Positions 8,499-16,852 of a stretch of DNA of 64,000 nucleotides are shown piece by piece. The notes under the pieces were generated by a model that saw nothing but the letters and a program-made list of their open reading frames with translations, did no database searches and had not been told where the DNA came from. The first letter of the stretch is position 1; each line of letters starts with the position of its first letter. Both the position numbers and the translations under genes were made by a program. This DNA is from a virus. The DNA lies in the IMG/VR virus record IMGVR_UViG_3300017991_000008, positions 31,381 to 95,380 of that record; one strand, given 5' to 3'.

Positions 8499-11032
8499 TG
8501 CTGACACCTGTAATACAGAACCAGGACTTTTCTGAGGCTGGGGAAAACCCAGGGGACGCAGAGGACTGGTCGTTAACATATAAGGCATCCGGTCCTGGAT
8601 GGGCCAACTTTGGAGAGAATGGATCCTTGCAACCGCAGGAGAATTTTGACTGGTTTGACTGGTTTGCTCAGCTTGTGGGCGCCACAAATAGTCCATATGT
8701 TTTAAGCAATAAAGAGATAGCCGTCACCTCTATAGATGACGGTAACAATGTGTTCGAGGTTGACAATGCCGATCTGCGGTATCTAATACCTCCCGACTCC
8801 ATAATCCTAGTTGAAACGGTTACCGGAAATGACACCGTGGGCGGATTTTGGAAAGTAAAAAAAGTCAACAACAAGGGAACGATGGCTATGATCTGGGTGG
8901 AAGGGGATGTTATTCTTACACCTCCCACAACTGTGAAGCTGATAATTCCACCGACATTCTATTGTGACGTTGATGGATATGGTTGGCCGGCCAGATTAGT
9001 CGATATGACTTCCTATCCGGTGGCACCTATAGGAGCCGGGGCTAAAGCCTACTTCACTGTGAACCGTGGGTCTGTACAAGAGGTCACGTTTGCCGGTGGC
9101 GAGACTACGGCGCAGGACGTTGCCGATGTATACAACGCCCAGTTGTCCGGCGTGACGGCAACTGTTGAAAGCAATGAGTTGGTACTAGAAACAGAATCCA
9201 AGGGGTGGAACTCTCATCTGTACGTTGATGCGGGAACATCCGGGTTGACATATCCAGATTTAGAAGAACAAGGACGCGGTCAGTACGTGCAGCTCTGGGA
9301 AGAGTTTTTTGAAAACATGGCAGCGGCGACAGCCGAGGAGATCGGCATCGTTATGTTTTCCTATTGGCAGCACGCACGGGTTTCACCCAGAGCATCTTCG
9401 GACGGTGGGTGGATCAAAGTTATATCCGAGCATCAGGGGACCCAGGCTAAGCTTAAGATCGCTGGTCCACGAGGAGTTCTCCAGTCAAAGGCTAGTTGGC
9501 CGATAGCCCCCAGGGCTGGATTAAATGCGATCCTGTTTTTCGAGCTTAACGGCACAGATTCCGTTTCGATAACACTAACGACAGGGATAACGACGGCAGA
9601 AGAGGCAGTTATCGATATAAAGGCAAAGCTGACCGAATACGATCCAACAGCGGACGCAGTGGTAGAGGGGGAACAGATTTATGTCGGTGCCTATGGATCG
9701 ATAGAGTGTACGGGTGGCGGCGCCAATTTGGATATTGGATTTGAAGAAGACATTGTTTCGTATGGCGATCCGGTAGCTTTGAACATTGGCTTTTCTGATG
9801 GGGAGGTGTTCGGGGAAGATGGCGAGCTCTGCAACGATTTTGACGATCTGGTTTATATCGTGGCTTTGTTTGGCGGTGAGGGTGTTGCAGAGCAGTTTGA
9901 CTGGGGACAGCATTTTGAATCGCTAGAAGAGGCTGGCAGCCTACCTGGTGAAATCGAGAATTGGCTACTGGAAGCCAGTACAGCCAACATAGCACAGGTG
10001 AACCAAGCAAATAACGAGATTTCGATTCCGACATCCAAGATAAAGGCTTATCGATTCCGTTCCAAATTAGAGATTTCGGATTCTACAGGCAATGACGGCG
10101 AATATACGGTGGACTCTGTGGTCAGCATGGGACTTCTGTCTAACATAATATTGGCGGAACAACTACCAGATTCAACGGCGGACGGTGTGGCTTCACCTAA
10201 GACCTGGCTACAGGATAATGACACCTTTGAAGATGGCTGGGGTGGGAACTTTGAGGATGGTTGGAAAAATCCACGGCTGTCCATGGGCAAGGTTTTTGGT
10301 GAACCGATATCCTTTCCTTTACAGATAGATGCAAACAGAAATATTCTTTGGCTGGCCGTAGAAGAAACAACCATGGTTTCTCTCCAAATCGAAGGCAAGG
10401 AGTATCAGGGGATCGGGGAATTGGTGACTGAACTCAATGATAAGCTGGACGGGGTTGGACTTTTTGGGGCTTTTTCATTTTCCTATTTGGACGGACCAGA
10501 TGATTCGTATCGTTTGACGTTTGGCTACAATCCCAACGGGGGCGATTTTAATTCACACGAATCGTTCTTTGCTGTGGAATCTACACGTCAACGTGGAAAA
10601 GACATTCGCCCATACATTGGACTAGCAAACCTGTCACCCGAATCCAAAGAACGTTTCGTTATTTATCCTCGTTCAATGTTTGATACGATAAACGGAGCAG
10701 GTCCCAAGTCCGGAGAACTAACAGACGAGGATGCTTTTTTGGTGGATCCCTATAGTTGGGTGGCATGGCAGATAGACGAGGATCCCAAGACAGAGATTAA
10801 ATACGCATTGGAAAACGGTGACAGAATAAGTTCTTTTAACGAATCAGAACCTAGTTTGGAAACCTCGTATGTCGAGAATTTTATTATCGATGGGTGGGGT
10901 GGGGCAAATATCTATGTTTCCCTGGATCCAGATCTTCCAGAGGGACCACCGACGTTCAGTGATTTTGGACTTTTTAATGAAGATCCCGGTCCGTCTACAA
11001 ACTATGAGAGTTTCGAGACCGGGTGGTCATAA
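8498..11032 (+). CDS. Large baseplate/tail structural protein with repeated beta domains
   Basis: 844 residues with no homologue I recognise by eye. Three stretches (about residues 180-253, 340-420 and 602-700) share a pattern: hydrophobic strand with an Asn-Gly or similar turn, a Thr-Ala-x-(E/D)-(V/A) helix start, a short strand with an acidic-Gly turn, then a Gly-Gly/Gly-Phe end. This resembles the flagellin-hook 'IN' type of adhesin module. Short Trp-containing motifs of the type F-E-x-G-W (FEDGW twice near 573-582, FETGW at the C-terminus, DWFDWF near 50) recur and may be assembly contacts. It follows gpJ, where P2 has the gpI/fibre genes, so it is probably an accessory baseplate or fibre-carrying protein. 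Confidence 0.6.
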   Translation: MLTPVIQNQDFSEAGENPGDAEDWSLTYKASGPGWANFGENGSLQPQENFDWFDWFAQLVGATNSPYVLSNKEIAVTSIDDGNNVFEVDNADLRYLIPPDSIILVETVTGNDTVGGFWKVKKVNNKGTMAMIWVEGDVILTPPTTVKLIIPPTFYCDVDGYGWPARLVDMTSYPVAPIGAGAKAYFTVNRGSVQEVTFAGGETTAQDVADVYNAQLSGVTATVESNELVLETESKGWNSHLYVDAGTSGLTYPDLEEQGRGQYVQLWEEFFENMAAATAEEIGIVMFSYWQHARVSPRASSDGGWIKVISEHQGTQAKLKIAGPRGVLQSKASWPIAPRAGLNAILFFELNGTDSVSITLTTGITTAEEAVIDIKAKLTEYDPTADAVVEGEQIYVGAYGSIECTGGGANLDIGFEEDIVSYGDPVALNIGFSDGEVFGEDGELCNDFDDLVYIVALFGGEGVAEQFDWGQHFESLEEAGSLPGEIENWLLEASTANIAQVNQANNEISIPTSKIKAYRFRSKLEISDSTGNDGEYTVDSVVSMGLLSNIILAEQLPDSTADGVASPKTWLQDNDTFEDGWGGNFEDGWKNPRLSMGKVFGEPISFPLQIDANRNILWLAVEETTMVSLQIEGKEYQGIGELVTELNDKLDGVGLFGAFSFSYLDGPDDSYRLTFGYNPNGGDFNSHESFFAVESTRQRGKDIRPYIGLANLSPESKERFVIYPRSMFDTINGAGPKSGELTDEDAFLVDPYSWVAWQIDEDPKTEIKYALENGDRISSFNESEPSLETSYVENFIIDGWGGANIYVSLDPDLPEGPPTFSDFGLFNEDPGPSTNYESFETGWS

Positions 11033-11043
11033 CGGAGGCCGTG

Positions 11044-11772
11044 ATGAGCTCACAAGACTGGCAAGAACTAAGCAACTCTTTGGGATCGGGTATTGTAAAA
11101 AGGGGCGCAACCGAAGCGATTACACCGCCATCCGGGGGTGGAACCCACATGTACGGGATGAACTCGTTGCAGGCAGCCTCGGGAGTGGTGGGTCTTTACT
11201 ACAATAAAGACAACTTCGCCCCAGCGGTAAAGGGAGCAAGTGTCCGTGGGGTGGTTCAAAGGGTAGGCGGAGCCAGGGCAACGGGATTTGCTCCATTTCT
11301 TTTTCTGTGCCTTAGTGGTGCTGACACAAACGACAAAGGCTATCTGCTCGGGCTCGAGGATGTGGATCCGTATCGGATAGTTCTAACCAAGGGAGATTTG
11401 CTCACGGGAATACAGGAGACCGCTGACCAAACATACCTAAGACGTTCTGATGATCAGTATCGAATTCAAGACGGGGCTGTTCACCAACTACGGCTGGATG
11501 CCGTTCTACAACCGAATGGTGACGTGGTGTTGAAGGTTATGGAGAACGACATTTCTACCAACGATGTGGATAACCCAGTGTGGACACCTGTTGACGGCAT
11601 GTCCTTGTTCGTAGATGACGTCCTTGGTCTAAACGGCTATCAGGCGATGGGACTAACAGGGTCAGACGCGGAACCATATTCGGGAGGGTACATGGGTTTC
11701 GCCACCACATTCTACAACCAGGTGGCCGTGGCTACGGCGTTTGATTACTTGCAATTTAGAAGGCAGGTTTAA
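11044..11772 (+). CDS. Structural protein of the tail region, unknown family
   Basis: 242 residues from ATG 11044, which has GGAGG six bases upstream (11034-11038). The upstream in-frame codons overlap the previous gene and lack such a site. The protein is beta-rich with several Asp/Gly turns and a C-terminal segment (GYMGFATTFYNQVAVATAFDYLQF) like the end of a lectin-like jelly-roll fold. In phage tails such proteins are often host-binding or fibre-linked discs. The stop overlaps the next start by one base. No enzymatic motif is visible. Confidence 0.6.
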   Translation: MSSQDWQELSNSLGSGIVKRGATEAITPPSGGGTHMYGMNSLQAASGVVGLYYNKDNFAPAVKGASVRGVVQRVGGARATGFAPFLFLCLSGADTNDKGYLLGLEDVDPYRIVLTKGDLLTGIQETADQTYLRRSDDQYRIQDGAVHQLRLDAVLQPNGDVVLKVMENDISTNDVDNPVWTPVDGMSLFVDDVLGLNGYQAMGLTGSDAEPYSGGYMGFATTFYNQVAVATAFDYLQFRRQV

Positions 11773-12221
11773 TGACCCAGGTTTCACCACCGTCCGTTGA
11801 GGGCAGAGGATCGGAAAGACCCTTGCCTCCACCTTTATTGGACCCGGATTCGGTTGAAGAGGTGCCAGCTTTCATTCAATCACCTGGCACACTATCGGGA
11901 AGGGTAGAAAACGCCGATGGCACCTTTTCTTTTGTTTTGGGCGATCTTGCTAGCTTGCGGTATGAAGAATTTTTAACCGACGACTATATCGAAGTATGGC
12001 AAAACGTGAATTTGACCAAGATGGACAAGGTGATAACCAGCGCAAATATTCCATCGACTCCGGCTGCAGATGACTGGGCTCTGCAAATTCTGATCGATTC
12101 CACGGTTTTTGCAGAGAAGATATTTCCGCAAAGGGTCGAACCGACAAAGATTTATCTGACAGCGCCAGTATCGAGACAATTTGGTGTGTCTCGGGTTGCT
12201 GTGCGCTTAGTTAGGAGATAG
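11772..12221 (+). CDS. Tail-region protein of unknown function
   Basis: 149 residues. The N-terminal 40 residues are Pro-, Ser- and acidic-rich and likely unstructured; the remainder is a compact beta-rich domain (TFSFVLGDLASLRYEEFL, then strands ending SRVAVRLVRR). Overlaps the upstream gene by one base and ends three bases before the next, so it is part of the tail operon. Not recognised. Confidence 0.55.
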   Translation: MTQVSPPSVEGRGSERPLPPPLLDPDSVEEVPAFIQSPGTLSGRVENADGTFSFVLGDLASLRYEEFLTDDYIEVWQNVNLTKMDKVITSANIPSTPAADDWALQILIDSTVFAEKIFPQRVEPTKIYLTAPVSRQFGVSRVAVRLVRR

Positions 12222-12223
12222 AG

Positions 12224-13279
12224 ATGCCAGAGATTGTGATCGATGTAGCAGGCGAATCTGCGGGTGTTCCTGGGGTATCTAGGATCTTTCCGTTCTTTAA
12301 GATAGACCCCACCGGACCACTGGTGACACTATCACTGGACGACAATACTGACATCACTGAATACGACTGGGAACTTATTCCCCCATATGGGTCAAGTGCC
12401 GTATTGGACGATCCCACTAGTGCGACACCCACGTTTACTCCAACCGGTGGTGTTCCTGGATCTTATCTGGTTTATTGCAGGATCAATGAAGAGTTAGATC
12501 TCGACGGCAATGGCGTTGCGTGGCGTACAAAAATTAGGGGAATTCGAATACCGGGCCTCGGGGAAACGATTGAGTTCGGATCTAGGGGTTGGGACACAGC
12601 AATGCGGAAAGTGATCCAGATAGTAGAAGAGATGGAAGATGGCGTTCGACAAAGGGCGTGTCTGGATTATGTGGACGCAACGGCAGCTCCACCCACCGAA
12701 GTGAGTGGGGACAGATACATTCTAGACGACTCTGGGGCTCCTCACGCGGATTGGGATGGTGCCTCGCAGTTGGATATCGTCGAATTCGATGGGGACGTGT
12801 GGGTACCACATACACCGGAAGAGGGGTGGATCGCCCTGGTCGATTCGGCAGGAAAGGACATGTTGTTCGTCGATGATGGTTCGCCAGCCTGGGAATATCG
12901 CCCATTGGCCGAGAAGTTTTTCGATGATGAATACTCCAGCGGATCTGTGGCCGGCAGTGGGGGATCCTGGAAACAGCAGGTTCAAACATTGATCGATGCC
13001 GATACAGGTCTTTTCCAATTTGTTGGAGTAGAAATGACATCCGGCACGTCATCGAGTACAGACATTGAGGTCTGGAACGGTGACCCTGATGGTGCTGGAG
13101 AGCGGATTTATTATAAATTGGCCAAAGATCTAACCGCAGGTGACCATATAGATGCCAGTGTCTGGTGGAATTATAAGCCATTGCAGGTGTCCGGCGAGTT
13201 CTATTTGCGCCTGGTAAACCATGGGGCTGCTGCCGCAGAATACGATTTCAGGGTTCGGTTTAAAAACGACTCTGAATAA
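12224..13279 (+). CDS. Tail structural protein with N-terminal Ig/PKD-like domain
   Basis: 351 residues. The first about 105 residues have the layout of a PKD/Ig-like domain: a strand containing SLDDNTDITEYDWEL, a Pro-rich turn, then TFTPTGGVPGSYLVYCRI, close to the 'Y.W.....S......P.ft....G.Y.v......' signature. A short linker with a helix (AMRKVIQIVEEMED) leads to a second beta domain. Ig-like domains are common on phage surface and tail proteins, where they may bind cell-surface glycans weakly. Located among fibre-region genes; not otherwise recognised. Confidence 0.55.
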   Translation: MPEIVIDVAGESAGVPGVSRIFPFFKIDPTGPLVTLSLDDNTDITEYDWELIPPYGSSAVLDDPTSATPTFTPTGGVPGSYLVYCRINEELDLDGNGVAWRTKIRGIRIPGLGETIEFGSRGWDTAMRKVIQIVEEMEDGVRQRACLDYVDATAAPPTEVSGDRYILDDSGAPHADWDGASQLDIVEFDGDVWVPHTPEEGWIALVDSAGKDMLFVDDGSPAWEYRPLAEKFFDDEYSSGSVAGSGGSWKQQVQTLIDADTGLFQFVGVEMTSGTSSSTDIEVWNGDPDGAGERIYYKLAKDLTAGDHIDASVWWNYKPLQVSGEFYLRLVNHGAAAAEYDFRVRFKNDSE

Positions 13280-13290
13280 GGAGGGAACCA

Positions 13291-13497
13291 ATGTCTTTCG
13301 ATTTTAACGTAGGAGATACGGTAAACGCCGTTGACGGAAGTCGGACATTACAGGGAGAAGTGACCCGCATCAACACCAAGATGGTCGAGGATGCCGAGGT
13401 GGGGATCGCGGTTGAGATTAAAAGGTCGGGTGGTTCGTGTATTGAAATACCGGCTGATTCAGAGGGTACTTTTGATCATATAAGCAAGGTGGTGTGA
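13291..13497 (+). CDS. Small beta-rich protein, possible SH3-like fold
   Basis: 68 residues with a strong upstream site (AGGAGGG, 13279-13285). The sequence has the feel of a small SH3/KOW-like barrel: VGDTVNAVDG, then GEVTRINTK, then GIAVEIKRSG. It lies between two tail structural genes with close spacing (11 bases upstream, 1 base downstream). Function unknown; it may be an assembly factor or minor structural protein. Confidence 0.6.
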   Translation: MSFDFNVGDTVNAVDGSRTLQGEVTRINTKMVEDAEVGIAVEIKRSGGSCIEIPADSEGTFDHISKVV

Positions 13498-13498
13498 T

Positions 13499-14521
13499 AT
13501 GTCTCTTCCAGCAAAAGTAAAAACTTGGAACTTCTCGGTCAATCATGACGTCAGCGAAGCGACTTTGGCCGATACCTGTAAACACGGCATCTTTCAAATG
13601 AAGGAAGCGTTGATCTCCTTTGCACAGTGGGCTGGCGTCGCCTCTTCTAATTCAAGTTCGGTGAAAAACATTGGGGACGGAGGAGACGTGGATTTGTGGG
13701 ATGCATGGGCCACGGATATCGTCAACGGTGCCGGGGCTCATTCCTGGGTAGTTCTCGAGAATAGTGTTACAGGCGCACAACTCTGTTTCGACATGCTGAG
13801 TGCCAGCGTGAATTACATCGACATTGTGTATTCAGCCACGGGTGCTTTTAATGCCGATGGAACCACGTCAGCAAGGCCCACTGATTCGGAATCGATTTAC
13901 ATTCATGACACCAAGCTTTGGGCCCCCTCGGCCATGGATGGCATGGTTGTGAATGCAATGTGCTCCAATGATGGTAAAATAACGAGATGCTATTTCCATG
14001 AAACTGACGGGGCTTCAAGGGGAGGTTTATTTTTTGGATTAGAAGAGATGGCAGGCGTGCCAAGTCAGTGGAACAGTTCCATTCCCCAAGCTGTTCTGAG
14101 GGAAGATGTGAATGTAAGCGTTGCCACAAGTCCCACAGGTCAAACTCCAAAGGTTACCTCTTTCGATAACACAACAGAGCAGAACTACATGTACCTCGAG
14201 GACGATACTCCATATGAGGGTTGGAACCTGGCGTATCTAACGACCGAGTGCTATCATCAGTGGTCTGGAGATCAAGGTAATCCGCTTTATGAAGTGAACT
14301 CCGATATGGATTGGAACGACGGGTTCCCAATTACTGCCATGGGATTGTTCAGGGTCACATCACCCAGACAAGGCGGCATGGGTGCGTTCCAAGATATTTA
14401 TTTAGCACCCGAAGCACATCAGTCTTTAACCAGTTACCCAGATGACGCGAGTTATCAGTGGGTGAAATGGGGTTGTTTCTTTGTTCCGTGGAATGGAACG
14501 GCACCTGTGGAGGCACCGTAA
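13499..14521 (+). CDS. Tail-region structural protein, unknown family
   Basis: 340 residues, beta-rich, with many Trp, Asp and Asn. Nothing enzymatic is seen. The N-terminal part (WNFSVNHDVSEATLADTCKH) and the later AWATDIVNGAGAHSWVVL segment resemble virion surface proteins that share this type of repeat with other phage genes, but I cannot name a family. Its stop codon overlaps the next start (TAATG). Probably a tail or fibre component from position. Confidence 0.6.
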   Translation: MSLPAKVKTWNFSVNHDVSEATLADTCKHGIFQMKEALISFAQWAGVASSNSSSVKNIGDGGDVDLWDAWATDIVNGAGAHSWVVLENSVTGAQLCFDMLSASVNYIDIVYSATGAFNADGTTSARPTDSESIYIHDTKLWAPSAMDGMVVNAMCSNDGKITRCYFHETDGASRGGLFFGLEEMAGVPSQWNSSIPQAVLREDVNVSVATSPTGQTPKVTSFDNTTEQNYMYLEDDTPYEGWNLAYLTTECYHQWSGDQGNPLYEVNSDMDWNDGFPITAMGLFRVTSPRQGGMGAFQDIYLAPEAHQSLTSYPDDASYQWVKWGCFFVPWNGTAPVEAP

Positions 14522-14697
14522 TGGCCGATAGCACAGCAGGCAAAGCCAGTAATTTAACAATGGGCCAGAGCAAGGGTGCAACGAAAGATCCTTTGCCCTC
14601 CAGAACATCTGGTTTAAACAAGGGGCTTGCAGGACCCAGGGGAGAAGGTGGAGAGATAATCAGGGATTTTCCGTTGCTAAGTAGAGACGCACCATAG
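14521..14697 (+). CDS. Small Gly/Ser-rich tail-region protein
   Basis: 58 residues starting at the ATG that overlaps the previous stop (TAATG). Rich in Ser, Gly, Lys and Arg, with no hydrophobic core, so likely unstructured or ordered only on assembly. A longer in-frame reading from 14458 would lie inside the previous gene and has no ribosome site. Ends in two consecutive TAG stops. The coupling to the fibre genes suggests a small structural or chaperone role. Confidence 0.5.
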   Translation: MADSTAGKASNLTMGQSKGATKDPLPSRTSGLNKGLAGPRGEGGEIIRDFPLLSRDAP

Positions 14698-14709
14698 TAG
14701 GAATGATGA

Positions 14710-16839
14710 ATGACTAGCGTTCTAGTACCATATGCCCAGCTTGACTCCATTTTGGAGGAGTTCACCGATGCCACTTTGTGGCTAGTGGTGATGAATCCGG
14801 GTATCGATGAAGAGAACGTCGAGAAGGACGAAAGCTTGGTCCTTCGTGCTGTTCTTCCCAAAGAGGATCCGGCCACTGCCGATCTGTCAACACTCTCGAT
14901 TCTGATACAGATAAACCGCGGTTCTGGTTGGGAAACCATCTACGAAGATGGAACTTTTGCCGCTCCATGGGATGTGTCTAGCACCGTGACCGACAGCGGG
15001 GGGGGGTCTTTGTATACCTACCGTGAGGTTGCTTGCATACCCGGTGAAGATGTTTTTCCAGACAGCTCCACTGTCCAAGTTCGAATAGCAGCGACCAGGG
15101 AGCTTCCGACAGAGGGCTGGGCAGAGTTTTCATGGGGGACCGGTGGGTGGGGAACTGGTAACCTGGGAGGCGTAGCAGAAGCATCCGAATCGTTCTCTTT
15201 TACCATTTTGGACGAGACGGCACCGCAGGCGCTCTTAGTAGAAGCCATAGGGCGCCAAACTATCCGGGTGACCTATTCTGAGTCCATGGCTCCATTAACG
15301 GAAGACGGTGAAGCCAGTGTGGTTTCAACGGTACCTGCTGCTTCATGGCCAGCCTCGAGTTCGTTACCCTGGGAATTTCAGGTGGTGGTCAACGGAGTTC
15401 AGCAGACAGTGTCCATTGACGACACCATGGTTTCCGGTACCGACGTGCTCCCCGAAGAGGTGTCATTTTCCCTATCTGCCTTGCTAGAAGGAGTAACAGC
15501 CGAGGATGACGGGAGCCTGGTGACTTTGTCTACGTCCCTGAGCGGGGACAATGCCACCCTGCAGGTGGTCGGAGGAAATGGTGCTACCATACTCGGCTTC
15601 CCCGATTTGGAGGCTGTGGGGGCGTACAAAGGGGTTCTGGACGCAGCCAACTATAGTGTCACCCGTCATAACGTCTACCCCAATCCGGCTGTAAATTTAG
15701 AAATAGAATCGGCAGCATTCGAAGAAGATTCGACCTCGGTAGTTGAATTGACTACCCAATGGCCTATGACTCATAATGCGCCGTATAAACTTCGCATAGA
15801 TGGAGATATTACCGACACATCCGGGAACGTGATAGATTCAACCACCCTGGTTCATGATTTTATTGGATTCAAACCGGACTGGCCGGATAGGCGCGACACC
15901 GAGATAACACTTCCGCAGGTTATATGGGATCACGACGAAGATCAGGTCATGAGAGCAATCGTCAACATCTGGCAGGAATACTTGGACCAGACAGTAGACG
16001 ACTATGATGAACTCTGGAATTACTTTTCTGCTGATGACATACCGGCAGAGCTCTTGGAGTTGGCCCTGGCGGATATGGGCAACCCGTTTGACTGGGCGGA
16101 GTTGGATCTTGATGAATCTGAAAAAAGGAAACTGCTGGATCTGTTGCCGGAAATTTACGCTTCCAAGGGGCTCGGACCCGGTATAGAATCGGTCGTCTAC
16201 TTGCTACTGACCGTACCTGTACAGGTGGAACCACATATTGAAAACGGTTGGAGACTTGGATTGGACACACTGGGAGACAGTGATCCGGCCATGGTACGCT
16301 GTGCCAACCCGGGACCGTACGACTTGACGGGTGGGGGTTCGTTGACCGTCGAAGTAAATGAGGGGGATGAGCAGACCATAGTCTTAGACGAGGACGATTT
16401 TGACGATCCTTCCGTGGCTACCACGTTGGAGGTCGTAGCAATCATCGACGCGCAATTGGATGGTGGCGGGGCGGAACCGTCGGATGATGGTTCGGGCCCT
16501 AAAATGATCATCTATTCTGAATACTACGGACCAGGGGGAGCAATACAGGTAACAGGGGGCACCGCAAACACCGAGTTCGGATTCGATACCAGTTTACATT
16601 CGAGTTCAGGAGGTTGTCGGCTGGCCCCAGGGGATCCCAAATCCCTCCGAACATTTGATCTAGTTTATGGCGATGTGATACCGTCAGAAGAGCAGATCAT
16701 ATTGATTCGGAGGATCGCCAAATATATGAAAGCGGCAAGTGAATTTGTCGGGACAATCAGACCCACGAAGGTCTACGAGGCAAGTGACCGCTGGAAACTG
16801 GGAGGCTCTACTCTCGGCGTAGACACTGTGATCGGCTAG
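14710..16839 (+). CDS. gpI-like tail protein with Ig-like and inserted beta domains
   Basis: 709 residues. Around residues 155-400 there are Ig-like segments (DETAPQALLVEAIGRQTIRV, then PYKLRIDGDITDTSGNVID), of the kind found between tail domains. From about residue 415 comes a P2 gpI / 'phage tail domain' type region: a helical D-E-x-W-N-Y-F stretch, LELALADMGNPF, LPEIYASKGLGPGIESVVYLLL and GWRLGLDTLG. That domain is then interrupted by an inserted beta domain (about 535-630) of the same type seen in the 844-residue protein, and resumes with IPSEEQIILIRRIAKYMKAA ... RPTKVYE. gpI links fibres to the baseplate; the insertions may be extra surface contacts. Confidence 0.7.
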   Translation: MTSVLVPYAQLDSILEEFTDATLWLVVMNPGIDEENVEKDESLVLRAVLPKEDPATADLSTLSILIQINRGSGWETIYEDGTFAAPWDVSSTVTDSGGGSLYTYREVACIPGEDVFPDSSTVQVRIAATRELPTEGWAEFSWGTGGWGTGNLGGVAEASESFSFTILDETAPQALLVEAIGRQTIRVTYSESMAPLTEDGEASVVSTVPAASWPASSSLPWEFQVVVNGVQQTVSIDDTMVSGTDVLPEEVSFSLSALLEGVTAEDDGSLVTLSTSLSGDNATLQVVGGNGATILGFPDLEAVGAYKGVLDAANYSVTRHNVYPNPAVNLEIESAAFEEDSTSVVELTTQWPMTHNAPYKLRIDGDITDTSGNVIDSTTLVHDFIGFKPDWPDRRDTEITLPQVIWDHDEDQVMRAIVNIWQEYLDQTVDDYDELWNYFSADDIPAELLELALADMGNPFDWAELDLDESEKRKLLDLLPEIYASKGLGPGIESVVYLLLTVPVQVEPHIENGWRLGLDTLGDSDPAMVRCANPGPYDLTGGGSLTVEVNEGDEQTIVLDEDDFDDPSVATTLEVVAIIDAQLDGGGAEPSDDGSGPKMIIYSEYYGPGGAIQVTGGTANTEFGFDTSLHSSSGGCRLAPGDPKSLRTFDLVYGDVIPSEEQIILIRRIAKYMKAASEFVGTIRPTKVYEASDRWKLGGSTLGVDTVIG

Positions 16840-16852
16840 GAGGCTATACAAA

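Noticed and set aside
9575-10034. Minus-strand frames opposite the 844-residue tail protein
   Set aside because: Antisense shadows, no start signals, Arg/Pro-biased.
12582-13181. Long minus-strand frame of 199 codons under a tail gene
   Set aside because: Lies fully opposite a tail gene, Pro/Arg/His-rich like an antisense shadow, no ribosome site; all other genes are on the + strand.
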